Positions 9,883-18,391 of a DNA stretch of 64,000 bases are shown here, piece by piece; the first letter of the stretch is position 1, and each line of letters begins with the position of its first letter. Both the position numbers and the translations under genes were made by a program. The DNA comes from Palleronia abyssalis (lineage in GTDB: Bacteria > Pseudomonadota > Alphaproteobacteria > Rhodobacterales > Rhodobacteraceae): the NCBI RefSeq assembly GCF_900302445.1, contig NZ_ONZF01000003.1, positions 248,001 through 312,000 on the forward strand. The letters run 5' to 3'. Under the pieces are notes generated by a model. That model was not told the DNA's origin, made no database searches, and saw nothing but the letters and a program-made list of their open reading frames with translations.

Positions 9883-10448
9883 ACCGCCCCCTCCCACACG
9901 AATGGGCTGTCGAAGGCGGCGAAGGCAGGGGCCGTACGGTCTTTTTCGCTGAGAATCGCATCGCCTGAGGCCAGTCCCCAGTCGATCCCAAGATCCGGAT
10001 CGTTCCACGCCACGGCCCCGTCACAATCCGGGGCGTAGAAGTCCGAGCATTTGTACACCACTTCGGTCCCGGGCAGCCGCGTCGCAAATCCGTGCAAGCA
10101 CCCTTCGGGCACCAGAAGCTGGCGTCCATTCTCGAAACTCAGATCGACGCCCACCCATTGCCCGTAGGTCGGCGCGCACCTGCGCACGTCCACCGCGACG
10201 TCGAAAATCGCCCCCCGCGCGCAACGGACCAGCTTGGCCTGCGCGTGCGGCGGGGATTGATAATGCAGGCCGCGGACGGTGCCGGCGGTTTCTGATACGG
10301 ACAGGTTGTCCTGGACGAATACGATATCGATGCCCGCATCGGACAAGGTGCGCGCGCTCCAGGTCTCGGAAAAGAAGCCCCGCGAGTCGTCGAAGCGACG
10401 CGGGGTCAGCACCTTCACGCCCGGAATCGTGGTGTCCTCGATCTGCAT
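9879..10448 (-). CDS. rmlC: dTDP-4-dehydrorhamnose 3,5-epimerase
   Basis: A 189-residue cupin-fold epimerase, the third enzyme of dTDP-L-rhamnose synthesis and the first gene of the operon. Family landmarks are [10 protein letters not shown], the substrate-binding RGLHYQ, VDVR and the late [10 protein letters not shown]. Length and fold elements are complete. The order rmlC-rmlB-rmlD-rmlA with overlaps of 4, a 3-base gap and 4 means one transcript is likely. The promoter should lie in 10449-10586, where no clear sigma-70 boxes stand out. Confidence 0.95.
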   Translation of the reverse strand: MQIEDTTIPGVKVLTPRRFDDSRGFFSETWSARTLSDAGIDIVFVQDNLSVSETAGTVRGLHYQSPPHAQAKLVRCARGAIFDVAVDVRRCAPTYGQWVGVDLSFENGRQLLVPEGCLHGFATRLPGTEVVYKCSDFYAPDCDGAVAWNDPDLGIDWGLASGDAILSEKDRTAPAFAAFDSPFVWEGAV

Positions 10449-10548
10449 GCGCCCTGTCCGCCATAGGTTGCCCGCGCCCGATGGCGGACCGTCCCGTGGG
10501 TCGGCGTGTCACATGCCGGTCGAACCTGTCAATAATGGGGGACAGTGC

Positions 10549-10573
10549 GGGCCGGCACCTGTTGCGCCGGCCC
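10549..10573. terminator. GC-rich hairpin between the dehydrogenase operon and rmlC
   Basis: A perfect 8-bp stem GGGCCGGC / GCCGGCCC closes a 9-base loop, 13 bases beyond the dehydrogenase stop codon on the minus strand. There is no T-run, so intrinsic termination would be weak. It may instead be a 3'-end stabilising structure. It separates the upstream operon from rmlC. Confidence 0.35.
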
Positions 10574-10586
10574 TTCAGGCGGACGG

Positions 10587-11765
10587 TCAGGCCGCCTTGG
10601 TCTTCAGGACCACCTTGGTCCAGTCATCCTGGTTGAAGCGGAACCGGTCATAGCCAGTCGGCGCCTCTTCCAGCGGAAGCCGGTGCGAGATCAGGAAGGT
10701 CGTGTCCAGCTCGCCGTTGCCGATCTTCTCCAGCAGCGGCTCGAGGTAGCGCTGCACATGCGTCTGGCCGGACCGGACCTGGACGCCTTTCTCCATCAGC
10801 GCGCCCAGCGGGAACTTGTCCAGCATCCCGCCATAGACGCCGGGAATGGACACGGTGCCGCCTTTGCGTACACACATGATCGCTTCGCGCAGGGCGTGGG
10901 CACTGTCGGCGCCGATGCCGACATTCTGCTTGATGTTGTCCATCACCGTGTCCGGCGCGAAGCCGTGGCTTTCCATGCCCACGGCATCGATCACCGCGTC
11001 GGGGCCAAGGCCACCCGACATTTCGGTCAGGGCCTCCATCACGTTGGTGCGCTTGAAGTCGATGATCTCGGCGCCCAGCTTGCGGGCCAACGCCAAACGG
11101 TTGGGATACTCGTCAATGGCGATGACCCGTGCCGCGCCCATTGCCAGCGCTGACTGCACCGCGAACAGGCCCACGGGACCGCAGCCCCAGACGGCGACGG
11201 TGTCGCCTTCCTTGATGTCGGCATTCTCGGCCCCCATCCAGCCGGTGGGCAGGATGTCCGACAGGAACAGCACCTCGTCGTCGTCCATGCCATCCGGGAT
11301 GACGATGGGGCCGACATCAGAGAACGGGACCCGGACATACTCGGCCTGACCGCCCGGATAGCCACCCGTCAGGTGCGTATAGCCGAACAGCGCCGACACC
11401 GAATGGCCGAACAACCCTTCGGTCATGTCCTGCTTTTCAGCCGGGTTGGTATTGTCGCAGGCCGAATACATCGTCTGCTTGCAGAAAAAGCAGCTTCCGC
11501 AAGAGATGGTGAAGGGCACGACGACGCGCTGGCCCTTCTTCAGCGTGCTTTTCGGACCCGTCTCGACGACGCGGCCCATGAACTCGTGCCCCAGGATGTC
11601 GCCCTGCTGCATGCCGGGCAGCACCCCGTCATAGAGGTGCAAGTCCGAGCCACAGATCGCGGTCGAGGTGACTTCGATGATGGCGTCGCGGGGATTGACG
11701 ATCTCGGGGTCGGGAACCGTGTCGACCCGAACGTCGTGCGTGCCGTGCCAGGTAAGTGCGCGCAT
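10587..11765 (-). CDS. Zinc-dependent alcohol / formaldehyde dehydrogenase-like protein
   Basis: A 392-residue medium-chain dehydrogenase. The catalytic zinc site shows Cys38 (ICGSD) and the GHE motif at 59-61. The structural zinc loop has four cysteines (CGSCFFCK...SAC). The Rossmann motif is VWGCGPVGL. The closest family type is the class annotated as glutathione-independent formaldehyde or threonine-dehydrogenase-like enzymes, and substrate preference is not readable. It starts 11 bases after the SRPBCC gene and is probably co-transcribed from the EcfG-like promoter at 12497-12521, which suggests aldehyde detoxification under stress (inference). Confidence 0.82.
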   Translation of the reverse strand: MRALTWHGTHDVRVDTVPDPEIVNPRDAIIEVTSTAICGSDLHLYDGVLPGMQQGDILGHEFMGRVVETGPKSTLKKGQRVVVPFTISCGSCFFCKQTMYSACDNTNPAEKQDMTEGLFGHSVSALFGYTHLTGGYPGGQAEYVRVPFSDVGPIVIPDGMDDDEVLFLSDILPTGWMGAENADIKEGDTVAVWGCGPVGLFAVQSALAMGAARVIAIDEYPNRLALARKLGAEIIDFKRTNVMEALTEMSGGLGPDAVIDAVGMESHGFAPDTVMDNIKQNVGIGADSAHALREAIMCVRKGGTVSIPGVYGGMLDKFPLGALMEKGVQVRSGQTHVQRYLEPLLEKIGNGELDTTFLISHRLPLEEAPTGYDRFRFNQDDWTKVVLKTKAA

Positions 11766-11776
11766 GGGTTTTCCTT

Positions 11777-12433
11777 TCAGGCCGCCGAACGGCGATTGGC
11801 GTTGGTGGCGATCTCGCCCGTTTCCAGCAGCATCTTCAGCCGCTTGAGGTCGCGTCGCGCCTGCAGGTGCGGTTCGGCCTGCAACATCTTGGCGATGGCC
11901 CGCCCCAGCATGCCCGCCGGCGCGTCGTAGCGCAGGATCAGCGATACCTCGGTCCCGCGCCCGCCGGGGGCGTCGCGGAAGGTCACGCGTCCTTCATGCG
12001 CGATGTCCGACGATTCCGTGGACACCCACGAGATCGCCTCGCCCGGGCGGTCGTCCACGATGCGGGTGACCAAGTCTGCAGTCCCCTTCCCCGGAGCTTC
12101 GATCGACCAGCGGGTCAGATCGCCCTGAACCGTGATTTCCCGAACGTTTTCCATGACATGCGGCAGATTGGTGAAGTCGCGCCAGAAATCGTAGACCTCG
12201 CCGCGCGGGCGGTCGATGGTCACGGTGCGGCCCGTGACGGCCCGTCCACGGCCCGATCCGCGCGCAGTGCGCGGCGGGGCGTCGTCGGGCGGACGATGGG
12301 CCACTCGGTTGCGTGTTTGCGATTGGTAAAGCGCGAAAACCGTCAGGCCGGCGATGGCGGCCAAGCCCGCGGCCTGCCAGATGTCGCTTTGCTGCGGGGG
12401 GTCGTAGCGACCCCTGTAGCGGTCCGGAAACAT
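11777..12433 (-). CDS. SRPBCC (polyketide cyclase/START-like) membrane-anchored protein
   Basis: A 218-residue protein that starts at the ATG at 12433. One hydrophobic segment lies near residues 20-38 ([19 protein letters not shown]), then a basic linker, then a START-like SRPBCC domain of about 140 residues beginning [17 protein letters not shown] and containing the family-typical RWSIEAPG and W-V-S strands. These proteins bind hydrophobic ligands, often with unknown cargo. A longer open frame upstream overlaps the DUF1190 gene and is rejected. A ribosome binding site AGGGG sits just after a leader hairpin. Confidence 0.8.
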   Translation of the reverse strand: MFPDRYRGRYDPPQQSDIWQAAGLAAIAGLTVFALYQSQTRNRVAHRPPDDAPPRTARGSGRGRAVTGRTVTIDRPRGEVYDFWRDFTNLPHVMENVREITVQGDLTRWSIEAPGKGTADLVTRIVDDRPGEAISWVSTESSDIAHEGRVTFRDAPGGRGTEVSLILRYDAPAGMLGRAIAKMLQAEPHLQARRDLKRLKMLLETGEIATNANRRSAA

Positions 12434-12444
12434 AAGATACCCCT

Positions 12445-12496
12445 CAGATCGGAACGAACCGGACGACGCGCCTGTGCCGCCGTCCTTACCGATCTG
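12445..12496 (-). promoter_or_regulatory. Leader hairpin before the SRPBCC gene
   Basis: CAGATCGG (12445-12452) pairs with CCGATCTG (12489-12496), and inside it GGACG (12461-12465) pairs with CGTCC (12481-12485). The structure begins directly after the putative EcfG -10 box and ends next to the AGGGG ribosome binding site, so it would form the whole 5' leader. It could control translation or mark the 3' end of the upstream DUF1190 transcript. Confidence 0.45.
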
Positions 12497-12521
12497 AACG
12501 AGGTCCGCGGGTGCCGGTTCC
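12497..12521 (-). promoter_or_regulatory. EcfG-type general stress promoter (GGAAC-N16-CGTT)
   Basis: On the minus strand GGAAC (12521-12517) is followed after 16 bases by CGTT (12500-12497). This exactly matches the alphaproteobacterial EcfG consensus at one of its two accepted spacings. It lies 64 bases before the SRPBCC start codon in the 98-base gap after DUF1190. Chance occurrence of 9 fixed bases is possible, but the location in an intergenic gap favours a real site. Confidence 0.5.
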
Positions 12522-12531
12522 CCGGCCGTCC

Positions 12532-13137
12532 CTACCCGCCGAAGCTGCGGGTGCCGAATCCGCCGCCCGTGCGCGAGGCGCCGAAGCCGCCGCGGCTTTG
12601 CACCGCTGCCCGGCTGAGCGGTGCTGCGGCGCGGGTGTTGGGCGAGGCGCCGAAGGACGCGGGGCGCACCTGCGTCTTGCCGCGCAACCCCGACAGGACG
12701 GTGCCGCCGCCCGGCGTCGCATAGCGCCCGCCCGACGTGCGATACAGCGGTTTGGACGCCATGCCGCGCCCGCCCAGCATGTTGCCGATCATGTATCCCG
12801 CCAACAGCGGCAAGAAGATCGACGACCCGTCCGAGCGTTGTTCGACCACGCATTCCCCCTCGTGCTGTTCCTCGCACAGGGCCTGATCTTCGTAGCGGGG
12901 CGCGCTTTCGCGGTGGATCGCCTGCGCCTCTTCGTATCCTTCAACACATTCTTCGGCGGTGAAGTCGTTCTCGGGAAGGTCGGCCAGCGCCCGGCATTCC
13001 TCGACCGACGGAAAAACGGTCGCCTCGACCTGTTCCTCGGGCTGACAGGCGGCAAGGCTGAAGGCGGCGGTGCCCAGAAGGACCACGCGGGCGGTCCGGG
13101 CGCGTTTGCGGGGGCGGGGTTGGGTCATATCTGTCAT
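12532..13137 (-). CDS. DUF1190 lipoprotein (YgiB-like)
   Basis: A 201-residue protein with a basic N-terminus, hydrophobic core and lipobox ending in LAAC, so it is a predicted lipoprotein. The DUF1190 region has repeated short Cys-containing motifs (EECRAL, TAEECVEGY, LCEEQHEGEC), then a Gly-rich hydrophobic stretch (LLAGYMIGNMLGG) and a low-complexity Gly/Arg/Ser tail. DUF1190 proteins pair with YgiC-type glutathionylspermidine-synthase-like ligases in many bacteria. Here the partner lies immediately upstream with a 1-base gap. Function unknown; an envelope role is likely. Confidence 0.85.
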   Translation of the reverse strand: MTDMTQPRPRKRARTARVVLLGTAAFSLAACQPEEQVEATVFPSVEECRALADLPENDFTAEECVEGYEEAQAIHRESAPRYEDQALCEEQHEGECVVEQRSDGSSIFLPLLAGYMIGNMLGGRGMASKPLYRTSGGRYATPGGGTVLSGLRGKTQVRPASFGASPNTRAAAPLSRAAVQSRGGFGASRTGGGFGTRSFGG

Positions 13138-13138
13138 C

Positions 13139-14299
13139 TCAAGCCTCTATATAGTGCGGGCGGAAGCGGCTCGTATCCTGGGTGATCCGCGACACATCTT
13201 CGCGCAGGCCCAGCCCGTGCGCCTCGGCACCCACCATCCAGATGCCGCACACGACGCGATCCTCGCCGAATTTCGCCAAGGGCGCATAGGTTTGCAGGAT
13301 GCGCGGATGCGCGTCGTAACTGGTGTCCGCCGACACCTCGCTGTCGTCCCCGGCGCGAATGCGCACCCCGGCCCCCTCGCGCGAGAAGATGGGTTTTTCC
13401 ACGACATCGGGGCCCAGCACCGCCGGATCCTCGTCGGCGAAGACCGCCGGCAGCAGGTTCGGATGGTCCGGGAACATTCGCCACAACACCGGCAGGATCC
13501 CCTTGTTCGACACCAGCGCCTTCCACGCAGGCTCTAGAAACCGCACGCCGGATCCGACGATGGCGTCGGCGAAATCGTCGCGCAGCATGTCCTCCCACGG
13601 GTACAGCTTGAAGAGGGTGCCGATCACCCGGTCTTCTTCATCCGCGAACTGGCCGGACTCGGACACGCCGATCTTGCGGATATCGGTGAAATGCGCGCCC
13701 ATCCCGGCCTCGCGCGCGGCCCAGCCAAGCGTCTCGACCGTGGCGTAATCCTCGACCGCGTCGGCGAAGGCGGCAAAGTGGATCTCGGTGCCGTTCTCGA
13801 ACAGCTCGGCGAACCGGGCGACCAGCGCCTCGTGGATGCCGTTGAACTGATCGGCGCCCTCGGGCAAGCGACCGGCGGCGATCATGTCTTCCAGCCAGTG
13901 CCACTGAAAGCCGGAGGTTTCATAAAGGGTCGTGGGCGTGTCGGCGTTGTATTCCAGCAGTTTGGCCGGACCCCCGGCACCATAGGCGAAATCCATCCGG
14001 CCATAGAGCTCGGGCTCGCCCATGCGCCAGCTTTCCGCCACCAGATCACGATGCGCCTCGGGGATCTGCAGACGCTCCATCAGCTCGTCAGAGCCGACGA
14101 TCTCGGCCACCGCCTCGCGGCACATCTGGTGCAGCTCTTCGGCGGGGCCTTCCAGCTCGCGCTCGATCTCTTCAAGCGTGAAGGCGTATGCGGCGGATTC
14201 GTCCCAGTAGAGCGTCCCGTCCATGTGGTGGAAGGTGAAGCCCGCGGCTTCGGCCTTCGCCTCCCAATCGTCGCGCGCGCCCAGATCGTCCCGTCTCAT
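13139..14299 (-). CDS. Glutathionylspermidine synthase-like ATP-grasp ligase (YgiC family)
   Basis: A 386-residue protein matching the C-terminal synthetase part of bifunctional glutathionylspermidine synthase. Family landmarks include FGRMDF-type (here GRMDFAYG) and LEYNADTPTTL near residues 100-125, WLEDM, and the late metal/ATP-binding EKPIFSREG. There is no amidase domain, as is usual for YgiC. The real substrate of YgiC proteins is not established. It begins 27 bases after the acyl-CoA dehydrogenase stop and is followed by its common partner DUF1190. Confidence 0.88.
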   Translation of the reverse strand: MRRDDLGARDDWEAKAEAAGFTFHHMDGTLYWDESAAYAFTLEEIERELEGPAEELHQMCREAVAEIVGSDELMERLQIPEAHRDLVAESWRMGEPELYGRMDFAYGAGGPAKLLEYNADTPTTLYETSGFQWHWLEDMIAAGRLPEGADQFNGIHEALVARFAELFENGTEIHFAAFADAVEDYATVETLGWAAREAGMGAHFTDIRKIGVSESGQFADEEDRVIGTLFKLYPWEDMLRDDFADAIVGSGVRFLEPAWKALVSNKGILPVLWRMFPDHPNLLPAVFADEDPAVLGPDVVEKPIFSREGAGVRIRAGDDSEVSADTSYDAHPRILQTYAPLAKFGEDRVVCGIWMVGAEAHGLGLREDVSRITQDTSRFRPHYIEA

Positions 14300-14326
14300 G
14301 CCGCCCTCCCCGATGTCGCAGGGGCG

Positions 14327-15514
14327 TTACCCCTGCGCTTTTTGCCAGTCCTTCTGGATCTTCTTTCCAAGCGACCACTTATGCACTTCGGTCGGCCCGT
14401 CATAGATGCGGAAGGCGCGGATTTCGCGGAATATGCGTTCCACCGGCGTATCGGCCGTGACGCCCTGCCCGCCCATGACCTGCACGCAGCGGTCGGCCAC
14501 GCGCATCAGCGCCTCGGACACCGCGACCTTCGCCATCGAGGATTCAGTCGTCCCGCGACTGCCCCGGTCCAGAACATCGGCGCACCAGAAGGTCATCAGT
14601 TCGGCCTGCTGAAGGTCGATGCGGTTCTCGGCCAGCTGGAAGCCCACGCCCTCATGCTCGATCAGGGGCTTGCCGAACGCGTGGCGGCGGCAGGTGTAAT
14701 CCGTCGCGATCTCCTGACTGCGATAGCACGCACCCAGCCAGCGCATGCAATGGGTCAGCCGTGCGGGCGCCAGACGCACCTGCGCATACTTGAACCCCTC
14801 GCCCGCCTCGCCCAGCATCTGGTCGGCGGGGACGCGCAGGTTCTCGATGGCGATCACGGAATGCCCCCCGGGCATCGAGCCGTCGATCGTGTCCAGCACC
14901 CGTTCGATCCTTATCGCGGGGTCGGGCAGGTCCACGAGGAACATGCACGCGCCCTCATCGGCCTTGGCCATGACGATGCCGATGCCCGCGCCCTGCGCCC
15001 CGGTGATGTAGGTCTTGCGCCCATTGATCACCCAGTGATTGCCGTCCAGATGGCATTCCGTCTGCATCATCGACGGGTCCGAGCCCGCGCCGCCATCCTC
15101 GGCCGGTTCGGTCATGAAGAAGGCGGACCGCTTTTCGCCCGCAATCATGGGGGTCAGGAACCGCTCCTTCAGCTCGGGGCTGCCGACATGGCCCAGCAGG
15201 AACATGTTCCCCTCGTCGGGCGCCGAGACGTTCACCGCCAGCGCCCCCAGCGTCGACAGCCCTGCCCGGATCAGCATCGCCGCCGTCTCGCGGTGGGTGA
15301 AATGGGTGCCGTCGTCGCGCACATGCGGCGTCATCAGCCCCGCCTCGCGCGCCAGCCCCCGCAGCTCGTGCACAAGGTCGTCGGTGGGGCCGTGCATGTC
15401 GTGGCGGGGGTCTTTCTCGTACGGGATGATCGTGTCGCGCACGAAGGTCTCGATCCGGGCGGCGATGTCGCGCGCCTCGTCCGACAGTCCGGTGATCTGG
15501 TCCAGCGGGGTCAT
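14327..15514 (-). CDS. Acyl-CoA dehydrogenase
   Basis: A 395-residue FAD enzyme catalysing alpha,beta-dehydrogenation of an acyl-CoA and passing electrons to ETF. The three-domain layout is visible: helical N-terminus, middle beta domain (MTEPAEDGGAGSDPS and WVINGRKTYITGA), and C-terminal helices ending with GGQGVTADTPVERIFREIRAFRIYDG-type sequence. It is the last gene of the thiolase-hydratase-SDR-dehydrogenase operon and overlaps the SDR gene by 4 bases. Chain-length specificity is not evident. Confidence 0.93.
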   Translation of the reverse strand: MTPLDQITGLSDEARDIAARIETFVRDTIIPYEKDPRHDMHGPTDDLVHELRGLAREAGLMTPHVRDDGTHFTHRETAAMLIRAGLSTLGALAVNVSAPDEGNMFLLGHVGSPELKERFLTPMIAGEKRSAFFMTEPAEDGGAGSDPSMMQTECHLDGNHWVINGRKTYITGAQGAGIGIVMAKADEGACMFLVDLPDPAIRIERVLDTIDGSMPGGHSVIAIENLRVPADQMLGEAGEGFKYAQVRLAPARLTHCMRWLGACYRSQEIATDYTCRRHAFGKPLIEHEGVGFQLAENRIDLQQAELMTFWCADVLDRGSRGTTESSMAKVAVSEALMRVADRCVQVMGGQGVTADTPVERIFREIRAFRIYDGPTEVHKWSLGKKIQKDWQKAQG

Positions 15515-16269
15515 TTCGGGGCCATCCTTATTGCGCCGTCGAGGCGGATGACCTCGCCGTTCAGCATGGGGTTCTCAACGATGGATTGCACCAGCTGCGC
15601 GTATTCCTCCGGATCGCCCAGCCGGTTCGGGAATGGCACCTGAGCGCCAAGGCTGTCCTGCGCCTCCTGCGGCAAGCTTTCCAGAAGCGGGGTCAGGAAC
15701 AGGCCCGGCGCGATGGTCATCACGCGGATGCCGTGGCGGGCGAATTCGCGCGCGATGGGCAGCGTCATGCTGACCACACCGCCTTTCGACGCGGCATAGG
15801 CCGGTTGCCCGATCTGCCCGTCGAAGGCCGCGACCGAGGCGGTGTTGATGATCACCCCAGCCTCGTCCCCGTCACGATCGCCAACCAGGCGGGCGGCGAA
15901 CTTCGACAGCACGTTGAAGGTGCCGATCAGGTTGATGGTCACGATCTTCGAGAACTCGGCCAGCGGCATCGCGTTGCCCTCGCGGTCCACGACCTTGCCC
16001 GGCGGCCCGATGCCTGCGCAGTTCACGAGGATCCGCGCCTTGCCGTGCAGCCCCTCGGCGGCGGCGATGGCCTCTTCCACCGCGGTCTCGTCGGTGACGT
16101 CGACCGCGTGGAAACTGCCGCCCAGCGCCTCGGCGTGAGCCTCGCCCCTTTCGGCGTCGCGGTCGAAGATGGCGACTTTCGCGCCCTGCCCCGCTAGTCG
16201 CGCGGCGGTGGCCCCGCCCAACCCCGAGGCCCCGCCCGTCACGATGGCGATCTGTCCGTCGATCTTCAC
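15511..16269 (-). CDS. Short-chain dehydrogenase, 3-hydroxyacyl-CoA dehydrogenase type II-like
   Basis: A 252-residue classical SDR with TGGASGLGGA at the N-terminus, NCAGIG, the Ser of NTASVAAFDG and the catalytic YAASK. The overall sequence resembles type II 3-hydroxyacyl-CoA dehydrogenases (HSD17B10-like), which also act on 2-methyl-3-hydroxybutyryl-CoA. The start is GTG at 16269, overlapping the hydratase stop (GTGA), and its own stop overlaps the acyl-CoA dehydrogenase start. It performs the third step of the beta-oxidation cycle in this operon. Confidence 0.88.
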   Translation of the reverse strand: MKIDGQIAIVTGGASGLGGATAARLAGQGAKVAIFDRDAERGEAHAEALGGSFHAVDVTDETAVEEAIAAAEGLHGKARILVNCAGIGPPGKVVDREGNAMPLAEFSKIVTINLIGTFNVLSKFAARLVGDRDGDEAGVIINTASVAAFDGQIGQPAYAASKGGVVSMTLPIAREFARHGIRVMTIAPGLFLTPLLESLPQEAQDSLGAQVPFPNRLGDPEEYAQLVQSIVENPMLNGEVIRLDGAIRMAPK

Positions 16270-17111
16270 GTCTTTGCCTCCCAGTCTTGCATGTAGTCCG
16301 TCTCGGCCACGCGGCCCGTGAACGCGGGCGCGCGGCGCGCCTTGAAAGCGGCGACCCCCTCGGCCGCGTCCGGACCGGCCAGACAGGCCGAGATCGCGCG
16401 GCTTTCATACGCGTGCGCCTCGGCCGGGTGCGCCGCGCCCAGTCCGCGCAGCAACAATGCCCGCGTCACCGCGACCGACGGGGCCGAGGTCTGCGCGGCG
16501 ATCTCCCGCGCAAGATCCATCGCGCGGGGCAGCACGTCGGCTGCGGGCAGCGCCTGCAACGCCAGCCCCTTCGCGGCCGCTTCCTTACCCAGGAAGGTCC
16601 GCCCCGACAGCATCCACTCCATCGCCTGCTCCAGCCCCACGATCCGGGGCAGGAACCAGCTGCAGCAGCTTTCGGCGCAGATGCCGCGGCGGGTGAACGG
16701 GAAGGCCAGCTTGGCGTCTTCGGCCACGATGCGGATATCCATGCCCAGGGTGAAGGTCAGCCCGAAGCCCACCGCTGCGCCGTTCATCGCCCCGATCACC
16801 GGCTTTCGCATGTCGTACAGCCGCAGCACCGTGACCCCGCCCACATCGGGCGGCACACCTTCGCCCGTGGCCGGGTCGCCGCCTTCTGGCAGGTCGAACC
16901 CGCCCGAGGCAAGATCGGTCCCCGCGCAGAACGCGCGTCCTTCGCCGGTGACCACGACGGCGCGCACAGCGTCGTCCGCGTCGGCCATGTCCAGCGCGCG
17001 GATCAGCTCGGCATGCGTCTCCATCCGCGCGGCATTCAGCTGGTCGGGCCGGTTGAACCGGATCAACGCCACGCCGTCCTCGACCCCGTAGAGGATATCG
17101 TGGAAGCTCAT
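16266..17111 (-). CDS. Enoyl-CoA hydratase/isomerase family protein
   Basis: A 281-residue crotonase-fold protein. The start at 17111 overlaps the thiolase stop by 4 bases; the longer frame upstream lies inside the thiolase gene. The oxyanion-hole motifs RAFCAGTDL and GAAVGFGLTFTLGMDIRI are present. It hydrates 2-enoyl-CoA, the second step of the cycle coded by this operon. The catalytic glutamates cannot be assigned with certainty by eye. Confidence 0.88.
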   Translation of the reverse strand: MSFHDILYGVEDGVALIRFNRPDQLNAARMETHAELIRALDMADADDAVRAVVVTGEGRAFCAGTDLASGGFDLPEGGDPATGEGVPPDVGGVTVLRLYDMRKPVIGAMNGAAVGFGLTFTLGMDIRIVAEDAKLAFPFTRRGICAESCCSWFLPRIVGLEQAMEWMLSGRTFLGKEAAAKGLALQALPAADVLPRAMDLAREIAAQTSAPSVAVTRALLLRGLGAAHPAEAHAYESRAISACLAGPDAAEGVAAFKARRAPAFTGRVAETDYMQDWEAKT

Positions 17112-18268
17112 GCCAGGCGCTCCACCGCGATGGCCGTCGCCTCGCCCCCGCCGATGCAGATCGACGCGACGCCCTTCTTCAGGTCCCGCGCGGCCAGCGC
17201 ATGCAGCAGCGTCACGATGATCCGCGCGCCCGAGCACCCGATCGGATGGCCCAGCGCGCAGGCCCCGCCATTCACGTTCACCTTGTCATGGGGCAGGTCC
17301 AGGTCGCGCATCGCGGCCATGGCCACCACAGCGAAGGCCTCGTTCACCTCGACCAGATCGACGTCCTTCAGCGACCAGCCGGTCTTCTCCATCAGCTTGC
17401 GGGTGGCTGCGATGGGCGCGGTGGTGAACAGGCTCGGCGCCTGCGCATGTCCCGCATGGCCCCGGATCACGGCCAAGGGCGTCAGCCCCATCTTCTCGGC
17501 CACGCTTCGACGCATCAGCGCCAGCGCCGCCGCCCCGTCCGAGATGCTGGACGAGTTGGCCGCCGTCACCGTCCCCCCCTCGCGGAAGGCGGGCTTGAGG
17601 TTCGGGATCTTCTCCGGCTTCGCGCGCCCCGGCTGCTCGTCGGTGTCCACATCGCCCAGCGCCACAATCTCGCCCGCAAAGGCACCGCTTTCGATGGCTT
17701 TCTTCGCCCGGGCCAGCGACTCCAGCGCATACTCATCCTGTGCAGACCGGGTGAACTGATACGCCTCGGCGCAATCCTCGGCAAAGGTGCCCATGGCGCG
17801 CCCCTTGTCATAGGCGTCCTCCAGCCCGTCGAGGAACATGTGATCGACGACCTTGCCGTGCCCCGCACGATACCCCATACGCGCCTTTTCCAGCAGGTAG
17901 GGCGCGTTCGTCATGCTCTCCATCCCGCCAGCAACGACGATGTCGGCGGACCCCATGGCGATGGCATCATGCGCCATCATTGCGGTCTTCATGCCCGACC
18001 CGCAGACCTTGTTCAACGTCGCACAGGGCACGCCCTCCGGCAGCCCGGCCCCCATCGAGGCCTGCCGCGCCGGCGCCTGGCCCAAACCCGCTGGCAGCAC
18101 GCAACCCATCAGCACCTCGTCCACCCGGTCGGGCGCGATCCCGGCGCGGTCCAAAGCGGCGCGGATCGCCGCCGATCCCATCTCGGGCGCGGATTGCTTT
18201 GACAACGCCCCCATGAAGCTGCCCATGGGCGTGCGCGCCGCCCCAACGATGACCACCGGATCGTCCAT
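17108..18268 (-). CDS. Acetyl-CoA acetyltransferase (thiolase)
   Basis: A 386-residue thiolase with the nucleophile Cys89 in LNKVCGSG, the NGGACALGHPIGCSGAR motif with the active-site His and second Cys, and the C-terminal glycine-rich GGGEATA (here IGGGEATAIAVE). Length is standard. It cleaves 3-ketoacyl-CoA or condenses acetyl-CoA. As first gene of a four-gene degradative operon it probably acts in thiolysis of a short or branched acyl-CoA, for example from isoleucine or fatty acids (inference). Confidence 0.93.
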   Translation of the reverse strand: MDDPVVIVGAARTPMGSFMGALSKQSAPEMGSAAIRAALDRAGIAPDRVDEVLMGCVLPAGLGQAPARQASMGAGLPEGVPCATLNKVCGSGMKTAMMAHDAIAMGSADIVVAGGMESMTNAPYLLEKARMGYRAGHGKVVDHMFLDGLEDAYDKGRAMGTFAEDCAEAYQFTRSAQDEYALESLARAKKAIESGAFAGEIVALGDVDTDEQPGRAKPEKIPNLKPAFREGGTVTAANSSSISDGAAALALMRRSVAEKMGLTPLAVIRGHAGHAQAPSLFTTAPIAATRKLMEKTGWSLKDVDLVEVNEAFAVVAMAAMRDLDLPHDKVNVNGGACALGHPIGCSGARIIVTLLHALAARDLKKGVASICIGGGEATAIAVERLA

Positions 18269-18289
18269 GACCGTCCTCCCTGACGCAAT

Positions 18290-18303
18290 TTACTCATCGG
18301 TAA
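18290..18303. promoter_or_regulatory. Candidate operator TTAC-N6-GTAA
   Basis: TTACTCATCGGTAA lies in the 123-base region between the divergent thiolase and MaoC genes, 22 bases before the thiolase start codon. Inverted TTAC/GTAA half-sites are common for TetR-type and MerR-type regulators of acyl-CoA degradation. No regulator gene is adjacent. Confidence 0.4.
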
Positions 18304-18391
18304 CGCGCCCGGAAGCCAAGCGGAAGGGGTGGGCTTTCCCTTCCCGCACGTCCCGCCTACCCTCGCCCCGAAACGGCCAGGGAGGGACAAG

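Noticed and set aside
10449-10586. Small gene between rmlC and the dehydrogenase operon
   Set aside because: No frame with a start, ribosome binding site and plausible composition; the space holds the rmlC promoter region and a hairpin.
12434-12877. N-terminal extension of the SRPBCC gene
   Set aside because: It overlaps the DUF1190 gene out of frame and contains the promoter and hairpin; the ATG at 12433 has a ribosome binding site.
13691-15643. 650-residue plus-strand frame
   Set aside because: Runs antisense across two real genes (YgiC-like and acyl-CoA dehydrogenase), with no family features.
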